Shown: positions 1-8,061, numbered from the stretch's first letter. The stretch: DNA of 64,000 nt from an uncultured Campylobacter sp. (GCF_947255105.1 NZ_CAMYFP010000003.1:1-64000); one strand, 5' to 3'. The notes: generated by a model from the letters alone, not told the origin. Translations and numbers: made by a program.

Positions 1-238
1 TGTTTTTAAACTCTTTTGGCAGGCTTTCAATACTTTCAAAAATAGCTTTTTTATCCATAACATCAGCACAAATCGTGTGAGCTTTTACGCCAAATTTAGC
101 AATACTATCTTTTAGACTATCAAGTCTTTCTTTCCTTCTTGCAAGTAAAATAGTGTTATAGCCATTTTTTGCAAAAAGTAGCGCTGTTGCTTCGCCAAAT
201 CCAGATGTAGCACCTGTTATTAGTATATTTTTACTCAT
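1..238 (-). CDS. SDR family NAD(P)-dependent oxidoreductase (3' end outside window)
   Basis: N-terminal 79 codons of a short-chain dehydrogenase; the rest lies beyond the left edge. The ATG at 238 begins MSKNILITGATSGFGEA, which contains the Rossmann dinucleotide motif TGxxxGxG (TGATSGFG). LLARRKERLD follows, the usual NADP-preferring basic patch after strand 2, and then a conserved Asp in CADVMDK. This pattern resembles the YdfG group (3-hydroxy acid or serine dehydrogenases), but the catalytic Tyr-Lys is outside the window, so the substrate cannot be read. The start overlaps the stop of the upstream ankyrin gene by 8 bp, so the two are probably co-transcribed. As I remember it, C. jejuni has the same SDR-ankyrin pair. 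Confidence 0.85.
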   Translation of the reverse strand, partial: MSKNILITGATSGFGEATALLFAKNGYNTILLARRKERLDSLKDSIAKFGVKAHTICADVMDKKAIFESIESLPKEFKN

Positions 239-1424
239 AATATTCTCCTAAATTTTGTTTTTTAAGACCGCTTTTTTTAAGATATGCAGCGATATCTTCA
301 TTGTTGCCCAAAATCGCATAATCAAGCGCATTTAAGCCCATGTCATCAACTGCATTGATGTTTGCTTTGTGTGCGATGAGCTGCTTTACAATCTCTAAGT
401 TGGAGTGATGAGCTGCATGCATCAAAAGAGTTTTAGAGGTGTGATTGAGTGCGCAAAATTTTATGTAAAATGGCGTATTGCCGCTCATAGTTTTTGCCAA
501 CTTTTCAGACTCGGAGATATATTTTGCATTGACATTGGCGCCATTTTCTATCAAAAAGCTAACCAAATCGCTATCTTTTAACTCTACAGCATAAAAAATC
601 GCACTTTTGCCAAAGCTGTTTTGATAGTTGATATTGGCACCTTTTGATAGCAAAAATTCCAATATTGCTCTGTTTTTAAGTGCAAAAAAGAGGCTGTTTT
701 CATCGCCTAAATTTATCCTTGCGCCACTCTCTATCAAGAAATTTAAAAAACCTATCTCTCTATTTTGTAAAATCGCTATAAAAAGCGCATTGGTAAGGTC
801 AAGGTTGGAGATGTTTTTAGAAAGAAGCAGTGACTTTAACTCATCGATATCTATATTTTTATCAAGCACTAGCTCCTCTATAGCTGAAAAACTATATTCT
901 AAGGCGCTCTGTCCTGCGATGTAGTCTATAAATTTCGCACCTATAAACTCAGCTAAAAAATCCGCCTCTTTGTTGTCATAGCCAAAATTTGTTACAAAGT
1001 GGCTTTTAAACTTGCTTATCGCTTCTTTGTGGAGATTGTTAAATTTCAAATAGAGTTCATAGTTGTAAAAGCTTCTATAGCTCCAATACTCAAGATAAGC
1101 GCGCTCATCATCGACAAAAAGCGCCTTTGCATCCTTATACTCTTGCGGTGCAAAAAGCATAAGATAGACTGAGTTTTCAAAGGCTTTTTTGTAGTCCAAA
1201 ACTCCCATACCATCGCAATCTATCTCATCGCCTCTTATTTTGTAAGCAACATCAAAAAGCTCTTTTAAAAGTTCATCATCAAAAAGCGCCTCTTTGCACT
1301 TTTCAAAAGCGGGGCTATTTTGCTCTTTGACTATGAGAGTTGGGTTGTTTTTATACTCCAAGCACTTGCTTGTGGCTCCAAAACAACAAAGAGCAGTGCA
1401 GATAAAAATAGATAAAATTCTCAT
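231..1424 (-). CDS. Secreted ankyrin-repeat protein
   Basis: 397 residues starting at ATG 1424, chosen because TTTGGAG lies 6 bases upstream; an in-frame TTG four codons earlier would place that Shine-Dalgarno inside the gene. The first ~17 residues (MRILSIFICTALCCFGA) form a Sec signal peptide. The middle is helical and unassigned. From about residue 195 to the end there are ankyrin repeats, for example NREIGFLNFLIESGARIN, KDSDLVSFLIENGANVNA and NLEIVKQLIAHKANINA, followed by MGLNALDYAILGNNEDIAAYLKK. Periplasmic ankyrin proteins mediate protein-protein contacts; the partner is unknown. It lies 208 bp downstream of the pyk stop, a gap holding a large inverted repeat, so it probably has its own promoter. 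The SDR gene follows with an 8-bp overlap. Confidence 0.85.
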   Translation of the reverse strand: MRILSIFICTALCCFGATSKCLEYKNNPTLIVKEQNSPAFEKCKEALFDDELLKELFDVAYKIRGDEIDCDGMGVLDYKKAFENSVYLMLFAPQEYKDAKALFVDDERAYLEYWSYRSFYNYELYLKFNNLHKEAISKFKSHFVTNFGYDNKEADFLAEFIGAKFIDYIAGQSALEYSFSAIEELVLDKNIDIDELKSLLLSKNISNLDLTNALFIAILQNREIGFLNFLIESGARINLGDENSLFFALKNRAILEFLLSKGANINYQNSFGKSAIFYAVELKDSDLVSFLIENGANVNAKYISESEKLAKTMSGNTPFYIKFCALNHTSKTLLMHAAHHSNLEIVKQLIAHKANINAVDDMGLNALDYAILGNNEDIAAYLKKSGLKKQNLGEYYE

Positions 1425-1545
1425 CCAAATCTCCAAATTTTTAGGATATTGTAGCCAAATTTAGACAATGCAAGCTGTAAAAAGTCGCTTAAAAATGGCT
1501 AAATTTCAAGTCAAAAAAAGTTAAATTTAAAAAAATAGCTCTATT

Positions 1546-1589
1546 TGAAATTTAGGCTCTTTTACTAGGATAAAAAAGTCTAAATTTCA
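1546..1589. terminator. Inverted repeat with AAATTT arms between pyk and the ankyrin gene
   Basis: Arms TGAAATTTAG (1546-1555) and CTAAATTTCA (1580-1589) are perfect 10-base complements. The 24-base loop can pair further (CTTTT with AAAAG). It lies 44 bases downstream of the pyk stop on the minus strand and could end the NosL-to-pyk operon. No clean T-run follows, so Rho-independent function is a guess. The surrounding 1425-1632 gap has several further AAATTT hexamers and nothing that looks like a gene. Confidence 0.4.
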
Positions 1590-1632
1590 CTTTGCAAATA
1601 GGCAAGTTTTGAGAGCTTTTAGGCAAAAAAGC

Positions 1633-3087
1633 TTAAATTTCAGACTTTAAATTTCTATAGTAATCAATCTGATCTTTTTTGATGATTCTTATATAGTTGG
1701 TACTTCCTGGAGCGCCTGTTTGAAAGCCCGCAGTTATGAGATAGGTCTTGTCATCTTCGATGAGATTTTTCTTATAACCCTCTTTTATAATCTTTGCTAT
1801 TAGCTCTTGGACTTGAAGTTTTTCTTGCACCATTATAGGACAAACTCCCCATGCGATGGTCAAAGAGTGCGCTGTTTCTTCATCGTGCGATATGGCATAG
1901 ATATCTATTTGTGGGCGGTTTCTTGCCATTTTTATAGCTGAAGCGCCAGAGCTTGTGATACAAAAAATCTTGCTAGCGCCTATGCTTTGTGCAAGTCTTG
2001 CCGCACTTGAGACCACCATATCGGTCTCATCAAAAAATTCATATTTATCAAATTTATTGTATGGATAGATCTTTTCAATCTGTTCTATCGTGCTGCTCAT
2101 CGCCTTTACGACCAAAGGTGGGTGTTTGCCAACGGCACTCTCTTCGCTGAGCATTACAGCGTCAGTTCCGTCTAAAACAGCATTGGCAACATCGCTTATC
2201 TCGGCTCTTGTTGCTCTTTCGTTCTCGGTCATACTAAGCATCATCTGTGTTGCAGTTATGACTGGCTTTGCATGTTCATTTGCCTTTTTGATAATCATCT
2301 TTTGAATGTTTGGCACCTCATAATATGGCACCTCTATGCCAAGATCCCCTCTTGCTACCATTATGCCATCGCTTACACTGATGATATCATCGATATTTTC
2401 CACTGCGTCAAATTTCTCAATCTTTGAGTAAATTTTTGCCTTGCTACCAAAGCCATCAAGTATCTTTTTGACTCTAAGGACATCGTTGGAGTTTTGGACA
2501 AAAGAGATACCGACAAATGTAACATTTTCTTTGGCGCCCCATTCCAAATCTTTTAGGTCTTTTTTGGTGATAACATCAATATTTAGCCTAGTGTTTGGGA
2601 AATTTACACCTTTGTTTGAAGTAAGTATGCCGCTGTTTTCAAGGATGGCCTCTACCTTTTTGTCACTGCTACAGATGACTTTGGCACGTATTGCACCATC
2701 GCAAAGATAGATATATTCGCCAACTTTGATGAGATCTAAAATCTCAGGATGATTTATGCAAAGCTCATAAACACCCTTATCTATGGCCTTTCCAACAACT
2801 TGCTCTTTGATAAAGATAAGTTTGTCGCCGGAGTTTAGTCGAAAGATATCTTCTAACTTTCCAACTCTAATCTTTGGACCGCTTATATCTTGAAAAACTC
2901 CTATCCTTATGCCAAGCTTCTTTTCTACCGCTCGTATTTTGTCTAAATTTGACTTATGATAGGCGTGATCGCCGTGGCTAAAGTTCATTCTAAAGACATT
3001 GACTCCTGCCTTTACAAGCTCTTCTATCGTTTGTATGTTGTCACTTGCTGGACCTATGGTTGCAACTATCTTTGTCTTTCTTCTCAA
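1633..3087 (-). CDS. pyk: Pyruvate kinase
   Basis: 484 residues, full length. It converts phosphoenolpyruvate plus ADP to pyruvate plus ATP. Seen: RRKTKIVATIGPAS at the N-terminus, NVFRMNFSHGDH (substrate-binding Arg/Asn), GVNFPNT before the barrel resumes, YSKIEKFDAVENI (catalytic Lys and Glu), GIMVARGDLGIEVP (metal-binding Asp), TATQMMLSM and DGTDAVMLSEESAVGKHP. The C-terminal allosteric domain ends in GFQTGAPGSTNYI. The start is TTG at 3087, with AAGGAG five bases upstream; this TTG overlaps the methyltransferase stop as TTGA, so the two are translationally coupled. It is the last gene of a run starting at the NosL gene, with no gap above 21 bp. Many campylobacters lack an upper Embden-Meyerhof pathway, so the enzyme may serve amino-acid-derived PEP; that is inference. 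Confidence 0.97.
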   Translation of the reverse strand: MRRKTKIVATIGPASDNIQTIEELVKAGVNVFRMNFSHGDHAYHKSNLDKIRAVEKKLGIRIGVFQDISGPKIRVGKLEDIFRLNSGDKLIFIKEQVVGKAIDKGVYELCINHPEILDLIKVGEYIYLCDGAIRAKVICSSDKKVEAILENSGILTSNKGVNFPNTRLNIDVITKKDLKDLEWGAKENVTFVGISFVQNSNDVLRVKKILDGFGSKAKIYSKIEKFDAVENIDDIISVSDGIMVARGDLGIEVPYYEVPNIQKMIIKKANEHAKPVITATQMMLSMTENERATRAEISDVANAVLDGTDAVMLSEESAVGKHPPLVVKAMSSTIEQIEKIYPYNKFDKYEFFDETDMVVSSAARLAQSIGASKIFCITSSGASAIKMARNRPQIDIYAISHDEETAHSLTIAWGVCPIMVQEKLQVQELIAKIIKEGYKKNLIEDDKTYLITAGFQTGAPGSTNYIRIIKKDQIDYYRNLKSEI

Positions 3088-3782
3088 TTTTTCTCCTTTT
3101 TAAAAAGCAAGATATTTTTATCGGCATGGTTATCATCACTATATAAAAAAATATCCCTCTTTTCAATAAATTTAAGGGCTAAATTTCTCTTTATAAACTC
3201 AACTTCGTGATAATATTGCAAAATATCTTCTTCTATCTTTTTGTATAACTTGCCCTCTTTTGCAAAATAGATCATCTTTGTCTTTAAAATCTCATCTTCA
3301 TATGTTGCGTCAATTATCAAGTCGCCATCATCGTCGTTCTCGTGCAAAAGACCTTGTGCAATCTGACTAAATCCATACTTGGAATTTATATCAAAAGCAA
3401 AGTATCCGCCCTCTTCTAAATGCTCTGGAATCTCTTTTAAAAAGAGCTTCAACTCATCTTTTTTAAGATAGTTAAGCACATCAAAAGTAGCCGTAATAAG
3501 AGCAAATTTACCCAAATCGCTCAAAGAACAAGCTCTTGCATCAACGCCAAAATTTACCGCCCGCTCTACCATAGTTTGGCTCTTGTCTATCCCAATGACA
3601 CTAAAGCCCCTGTCTTCCAAAAGTCTTGCAAACTCTCCCGAACCACACCCAAAATCTAAAGTGGCGCAGTTTTGTATAGAAAACTCCTTAAAAAGTGAGA
3701 GAAAACTACTATAAAGCTCTGCTCTTGCCATGTCAAAATCCAAAAGCTCCTCTATTTTTGCATATAACTCAAGACTATTCAT
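3084..3782 (-). CDS. Class I SAM-dependent methyltransferase
   Basis: 232 residues. Motif I of class I methyltransferases is clear near residue 40 (TLDFGCGSGEFARLL), with acidic motif II (FSVIGIDKSQTMV) and an ALITATFDVLNYL motif consistent with SAM binding. The later EEGGYFAFDIN and the beta-rich C-terminal half (YEDEILKTKMIYFAKEGKLYK) resemble the small-molecule methyltransferase group containing a C-terminal accessory domain. The substrate cannot be inferred. The ATG at 3782 follows AAAGGGTTGTT. It starts only 21 bp after the cysteine-containing membrane protein and overlaps pyk by 4 bp, so it belongs to the same transcript. Confidence 0.8.
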   Translation of the reverse strand: MNSLELYAKIEELLDFDMARAELYSSFLSLFKEFSIQNCATLDFGCGSGEFARLLEDRGFSVIGIDKSQTMVERAVNFGVDARACSLSDLGKFALITATFDVLNYLKKDELKLFLKEIPEHLEEGGYFAFDINSKYGFSQIAQGLLHENDDDGDLIIDATYEDEILKTKMIYFAKEGKLYKKIEEDILQYYHEVEFIKRNLALKFIEKRDIFLYSDDNHADKNILLFKKEKN

Positions 3783-3803
3783 AACAACCCTTTAAATTTC
3801 AAT

Positions 3804-4763
3804 CTATAGCCAAACGCCATTTTTTATGTAGTAACTAAGTGGAAAATAGCTAAGAAGTAGCACTAAAATGGTATTTATAATCATAGATATCTTATATAGT
3901 TTCAAATCCACATCGACCTCTAAGATCTTTTCTAAAAAGACAAAAAGCCCAGGCAACGTTCCAAAAAATATCAACAGATAGATGAGATAGCCGATATAGT
4001 GATACTCTTTTTGCAACATACAAAATGGGCATTTGTGAAGTGGCAACTCATAAATATATGGCGAAAAGTAGCGAATAATCGCATAGATGGTAAAAAACAT
4101 AAAAATAAAACTAAAAAACCCAAACATCACCTCTATCTTAGTTAGCGCCCAAAAAAGCAGCAACAAAAATGAAAAATAAAAGATAGATAATATAAATAAA
4201 TTTTTATGCCAAAATGGGACTTTAGTTAGTGCTGTGCTTTTGAAAATTTGACTACAACACTCAACAACCTCATCAACTCTTATTGAGCTAAAGTGAATCC
4301 ACTCAAAGACAAACTCAAAGATAAAAAAGATAAAAAGCGGTATAAAAAACTTAAATTTGGTTATAAAAAAGTTTGAAGTTGGACTTTGAAAATCTTTATA
4401 GTTGATAAAAAGCCAACCTGAGAGCAAAAAAAGGTTGATTATCTTTAAAAAAAGCATATAGGCACCAAAATTTGTAGCATCAACTATACCAACGCCGCAC
4501 ATCGCACCAGGCACCAAAAAGGATATCTCATCCATACTCCAGACAAAAAAGAGAAAAAGCGGAAGTTTTATGATGAGTATAAAAACTATGATAGTAGAGA
4601 CTAAATAGCCCTGTTTAGAGAGTAGATAGTCCTTTGTGCTAAGGCGATTGGCGCGATATCCTAAAACTATCTTAAAAGAGTAATAAAAGGCGATAAAGGC
4701 AAAGAAAAAAAGTAGCGACTCAACTGCCAAAAATGTCAGTATGAATGGATTTAGAAGTATCAA
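3804..4763 (-). CDS. Polytopic membrane protein with CPFC motif, NosL/ABC cassette
   Basis: 319 residues, about eight predicted membrane segments, family not recognised. Five cysteines stand out in a very hydrophobic protein: C89 in PGAMCGVG, the pair C169-C170 in EVVECCSQ, and C245/C248 in LHKCPFCMLQKEY. His243 precedes the CPFC motif, and all these lie at segment ends, so they could form a metal or disulfide site facing the periplasm. The start is TTG at 4763 with AGGGG five bases upstream, one base after the ATPase stop. Its place behind an ATPase-permease pair and a double-NosL protein suggests it is part of the same envelope machinery; a role in copper or thiol handling is inference only. 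Confidence 0.7.
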   Translation of the reverse strand: MILLNPFILTFLAVESLLFFFAFIAFYYSFKIVLGYRANRLSTKDYLLSKQGYLVSTIIVFILIIKLPLFLFFVWSMDEISFLVPGAMCGVGIVDATNFGAYMLFLKIINLFLLSGWLFINYKDFQSPTSNFFITKFKFFIPLFIFFIFEFVFEWIHFSSIRVDEVVECCSQIFKSTALTKVPFWHKNLFILSIFYFSFLLLLFWALTKIEVMFGFFSFIFMFFTIYAIIRYFSPYIYELPLHKCPFCMLQKEYHYIGYLIYLLIFFGTLPGLFVFLEKILEVDVDLKLYKISMIINTILVLLLSYFPLSYYIKNGVWL

Positions 4764-4764
4764 A

Positions 4765-5415
4765 TTAGCCCCTTTTCATCTCATAAGTAGATGAGATGAG
4801 GCTACTTTCCAAAACTAGCGGATCGTGAGAGGCGATGATGATGGTCTTTCCCATATCTCTAATCTCTTCAAAGTACTTCAACAAATCCTTGCTAAGTGCC
4901 AAGTCTAGGTTGGCGGTGGGTTCATCTGCTAAGATATATTTTGGATCGTTTATCAAAGCCCTTATAATGGCAACTCTTTGCTGTTCGCCGCCAGATAAAA
5001 ATTTGGCTTTGACCTCTTTTTTGTCTGTTAGTTTAAAATAACTAAGTAGCTCCAAAGCTCGCTCTTTTTTGCCACCGCCATCAGGAAGAGTTGGCAACAA
5101 AACATTTTCTAAGATGTTAAAAGTTGGAATAAGGTTGAAGTTTTGGAATATTAGTCCAATGTTTTTTCGCCTAAATTTATCTGCAAATTTAAAAGAGAGC
5201 TTTGTAATGCTCACATCATCAATCAAAACTTCCCCCAAACTTGGCTTTGCAATGCCAGCGATGATAGATAAAACTGTGCTTTTTCCACTCCCGCTAATCC
5301 CTTTTAGTGCAAAAATGCTATTGTCTTCTACCTTGAAACTAAGCTCTTTTAGAGCGCAAAACTCATTTGGCTCATTTTCATTAAAAATCTTTGTAATATC
5401 GATAAGTTCAATCAT
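4765..5415 (-). CDS. ABC transporter ATP-binding protein, LolD/MacB type
   Basis: 216 residues, a stand-alone nucleotide-binding domain. Walker A is GISGSGKST (39-47), the Q-loop is LIFQNFNLIP, the signature is LSGGEQQRVA (140-149), Walker B is YILADEPT (160-167) and the H-loop is IIASHDP. Length and the FNLIPTFNILENV stretch match the family that powers FtsX/MacB-type permeases, which do mechanical work in the periplasm instead of moving substrates through a channel. The ATG at 5415 overlaps the permease stop as ATGA. Partner: the permease immediately upstream. The cargo is unknown; the neighbouring NosL gene suggests a metallo-protein assembly role. Confidence 0.92.
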   Translation of the reverse strand: MIELIDITKIFNENEPNEFCALKELSFKVEDNSIFALKGISGSGKSTVLSIIAGIAKPSLGEVLIDDVSITKLSFKFADKFRRKNIGLIFQNFNLIPTFNILENVLLPTLPDGGGKKERALELLSYFKLTDKKEVKAKFLSGGEQQRVAIIRALINDPKYILADEPTANLDLALSKDLLKYFEEIRDMGKTIIIASHDPLVLESSLISSTYEMKRG

Positions 5416-6578
5416 TTTATAACCTCTAAAGCATCACTTGTAGCAATCTTCCAAGCAGGCACTATGCTAACAGCGACAAATAGCGGCACACTCATCAAAA
5501 AGAGCATAATCATAGTCTTAAAGTCCATAACAAAAATTAGATCAAATGGATGTTTTATACTCTCATATCCTGTAAAAACTCCCCTAATGCCAACAGCGCC
5601 CAAGACATAGACATAAAACATAGCTGCTAAAAAACCGATAAAAAATGCAAAAACACTAAGAATCAAAGACTCCAAAAGTTTATAAGTTATAACGTGAGAT
5701 ATCTCCCAACCAAGGGCTTTAAGGATACCTAGCTCTCTTTTTTCTTCGCTTCTTATCCCGCTTACTTTCTCATAAAGTATGATAGAAAAAGTGACAAATG
5801 AGATGAAAATTCCCATCAAAAACCAACCGGACTTAAAGTCATAAAGTAGCTCATACTCTTTTAAAATCTCTTTTTTTGTAATGGCTTTGATGGTAGGCTC
5901 TTCTATCATAATTTTATCTGCTATAAAATCAACTTCGTGCGGATTGGAGATGTTTAGCAAAATATCGCTATAGTAGCCATCTTTTATCCCTAAAATTTTC
6001 CTAGCATTCTCAACACTTACTAAGATAACATCGTTATTTTCAAGCGAACTGCCAAAGTTATAAACTCCTGCTAGCTTAAGAGATAGGATAGATCTATCTG
6101 GTGTATAAAATGGTATAGCGTTAAAGGTCTTGATATATCTATCCAATCTTTTAACAAGCGCTTTTGAAGCTATAAATGAGTTATCCAAGCTCTCTTCATA
6201 GAGCATTGCAGCCTTTTGTATCTCTTTGTTGTAGATGGTGCTGTAAGGATCTACTCCATAAACTGAAAAATAGACTCCCTCATTTATGAGATGATATTGT
6301 CCCCAAACTCTTTTTTCAACTGAACTAATGCCTGAATAGTTCCAAATAAACTCAATATCTCCATCGCTTATAAGATAGCTTTTGCCACCATAGTTTTTTT
6401 GCAATATGATATCTGGAAGCTCTTTTTGTATGATTTTGTACTCATATTTTAGTGAGTTGGTTATCATAATGACAGATGAGATTAAAAAGACTAAAAAGCC
6501 AAAAATGACAACGATAAAGATGTTTTTAAAGCCATATCTAGTAAGTGATGCAAGTGTATAGTCAAATATATTATTCAT
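5412..6578 (-). CDS. FtsX/MacB-family ABC transporter permease
   Basis: 388 residues starting MNNIFDYTLASLTRYGFKN at ATG 6578; a longer reading from an upstream TTG lacks support. Topology is typical of the family: one membrane helix at about residues 20-42, a ~190-residue periplasmic domain, then three helices (around 255-280, 300-335 and 355-380). The helix-turn EEKRELGILKALGWEISHV is the coupling motif that contacts the ATPase in FtsX-like permeases, and the C-terminus PAWKIATSDALEVIK is also typical. The first eight bases overlap the end of the small anchored protein and the last four overlap the ATPase start. It probably acts as a dimer with the downstream ATPase. Confidence 0.88.
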   Translation of the reverse strand: MNNIFDYTLASLTRYGFKNIFIVVIFGFLVFLISSVIMITNSLKYEYKIIQKELPDIILQKNYGGKSYLISDGDIEFIWNYSGISSVEKRVWGQYHLINEGVYFSVYGVDPYSTIYNKEIQKAAMLYEESLDNSFIASKALVKRLDRYIKTFNAIPFYTPDRSILSLKLAGVYNFGSSLENNDVILVSVENARKILGIKDGYYSDILLNISNPHEVDFIADKIMIEEPTIKAITKKEILKEYELLYDFKSGWFLMGIFISFVTFSIILYEKVSGIRSEEKRELGILKALGWEISHVITYKLLESLILSVFAFFIGFLAAMFYVYVLGAVGIRGVFTGYESIKHPFDLIFVMDFKTMIMLFLMSVPLFVAVSIVPAWKIATSDALEVIK

Positions 6579-6849
6579 ATCTTTTGTATAGTCCTGAGTT
6601 GATAAATGTAGCACTCTTGCTCTCTAAAAGCCCTGGATGGTAGTTGTAAATATCGCCAACACAAGAGCCAAACTGCTCTCTTACATAGGGTGTTTGGCTC
6701 CAAAAAGAAAAGCTGTTTGTTTTGGTTATAGCTACAAATGCCCTTTTTTCGTCGATATAACTCTCTCTTTCTATAAGATAAAAGAGTAAAAAAGCATATG
6801 CAAAAACAACTGCAAATGTAGCTATATAAAACTTAACTCTTCTAGTCAC
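6571..6849 (-). CDS. Small membrane-anchored protein of the NosL/ABC cassette
   Basis: 92 residues, not recognised. One N-terminal membrane helix (YIATFAVVFAYAFLLFYLI, about 8-26) is followed by a periplasmic tail of some 65 residues with a single cysteine (C62, FGSCVGD) and several aromatic residues (SFSFWSQTPYV, NSGLYKRYE). GTG start at 6849, overlapping the NosL gene stop; an upstream GGACTAAAAT is the only ribosome-binding candidate. The overlaps on both sides (8 bp each) argue that it is real and translated with its neighbours. It could be an adaptor between the NosL protein and the permease periplasmic domain; this is position-based inference. Confidence 0.6.
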   Translation of the reverse strand: MTRRVKFYIATFAVVFAYAFLLFYLIERESYIDEKRAFVAITKTNSFSFWSQTPYVREQFGSCVGDIYNYHPGLLESKSATFINSGLYKRYE

Positions 6850-7954
6850 ATTTTAGTCCATCGAGTTGGCAAACAATGCTTTTGGTTATCTCTTGATAGC
6901 TCAACACATCACTGCCTTTGTGATCTTTTCTAAAGTTTTGTGCCTCTTTTTTGCTACTAAATGGGATAAGTTCATTGCCCATTGGTCCATAAACATCGCT
7001 ACCAAGTACATAGTAAGCTTTAGTTGCATCTATCCCTTTTTGGTTGTAGTAGTCAGTTACTAGAACTCTTTTTATCTTTATCTCCTTGCCAGCATATTTT
7101 TTAGGGTCAAAGACAAATTTCATCATATCTTTTACACCATCAAATGCATAGTATCCACCATCATACTCTACTTTAGCAACCCACTCTGGATATTTGCTCA
7201 CAAACATAGCGCAAACTGGGCATCTATCCTCTTTTGTAACACTCATAGAGAAGCTCTCATCGCTACTTTTTTCTCTCTTTACATCCCAAAGATAAAGAGC
7301 AATTGGTTGGAATTGCATAGGGTCTTTTATATCACAATAATTTTTAAGATCTGCTTTTAATTTGGCGATATTTTCATAGCTTGATGGATTTATCTCTTTG
7401 CACTTTGACTCATAGAGCTTTTGACCTTTTGGATAGACATTCTTTTCAAGTCTAGACTGCCTTGCTGCTTCGCTAGTTTGCATTACTCCTGTAACTTGCT
7501 CATAAACTTCATCAAATGTCTTAATCTCTCCGCCAAACTCAGCCCTAAACTCTCTTGCATCAGCTCCATCCTTAAAGGCATAAAGGCTAAGTGGCAACAT
7601 TGTTGTTGGTGCGTTGGCTCCAACTACATAATAGGCACTTTTTGCATCTATTGCTTTTTGGCTTTTGGCATCAATAACTTTTACTGTAGTCATATCGACC
7701 TCTTTGCTCTTTCTGTCCTCTATAAGACATCTTATAGAGCAATACTCTCTATCGGTTCCATCTTTTAGCTTTGCCATATGGACTGTTTTGTAGTGCATTT
7801 TTAAATCCATTCCGCATATTGGGCAATACTCCTTGCCATCGCCTTTTTGTGTATAGAGTGGCTCAACTGTAGCTTTTTTTGAAAAATTTTCTTGTGCAAA
7901 GACTCCAGTCAAGCAAAATAGCGTAGCTGCTAAAACTAAGAAGATTTTTTTCAT
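6842..7954 (-). CDS. Exported double NosL-domain protein
   Basis: 370 residues. A Sec signal peptide covers about residues 1-20 (MKKIFLVLAATLFCLTGVFA). The first NosL-like domain has YCPICGMDL (C44, C47) with M49 and H61, and EYCSIRC (C72, C76); the second has RCPVCAMFV (C245, C248). Each is followed by the family's AYYVxG...PxSxxAF segment. NosL proteins bind Cu(I) and help metallate nitrous oxide reductase. Between the domains, GQKLYESKCKEI and QPIALYLWD look like the ends of a cytochrome c domain whose CXXCH heme site is lost. Unlike typical NosL it lacks an obvious lipobox. First gene of the operon; a TATAAT lies about 48 bases upstream. No nosZ is visible in this window. Confidence 0.85.
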   Translation of the reverse strand: MKKIFLVLAATLFCLTGVFAQENFSKKATVEPLYTQKGDGKEYCPICGMDLKMHYKTVHMAKLKDGTDREYCSIRCLIEDRKSKEVDMTTVKVIDAKSQKAIDAKSAYYVVGANAPTTMLPLSLYAFKDGADAREFRAEFGGEIKTFDEVYEQVTGVMQTSEAARQSRLEKNVYPKGQKLYESKCKEINPSSYENIAKLKADLKNYCDIKDPMQFQPIALYLWDVKREKSSDESFSMSVTKEDRCPVCAMFVSKYPEWVAKVEYDGGYYAFDGVKDMMKFVFDPKKYAGKEIKIKRVLVTDYYNQKGIDATKAYYVLGSDVYGPMGNELIPFSSKKEAQNFRKDHKGSDVLSYQEITKSIVCQLDGLKCD

Positions 7955-8002
7955 CTTTTATCCTTGAATTGATATCTGTTCTTAAAATAAACAGTGCTGA
8001 TG

Positions 8003-8008
8003 ATTATA
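8003..8008 (-). promoter_or_regulatory. -10 box for the NosL-ABC-pyk operon
   Basis: A perfect TATAAT on the minus strand, 48 bases upstream of the NosL gene ATG. The -35 region is not consensus (TTGGAA is present but about 20 bases away), as is common for Campylobacter sigma-70 promoters. An 11-bp palindrome lies just upstream at 8037-8061. Confidence 0.5.
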
Positions 8009-8036
8009 CTTTAAATTTTCTAATTTGTTTCCAATA

Positions 8037-8061
8037 ATATTAAAAATAATATTTTTAATAT
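8037..8061. repeat. Perfect 11-bp palindrome in the divergent promoter region
   Basis: Arms ATATTAAAAAT (8037-8047) and ATTTTTAATAT (8051-8061) are exact complements around AAT. The element lies between the divergent NosL operon and the solute-binding protein gene, just upstream of the -10 at 8003-8008. It has the shape of an operator for a dimeric repressor, or it may simply be AT-rich DNA. The 7955-8206 gap otherwise shows only AT-rich promoter-like sequence. Confidence 0.4.

Noticed and set aside
1614..1633. AGCTTTT/AAAAGCT hairpin at the pyk stop as terminator
   Set aside because: It overlaps the stop codon, has a weak AT stem and no T-run; the 1546-1589 dyad is the better candidate.
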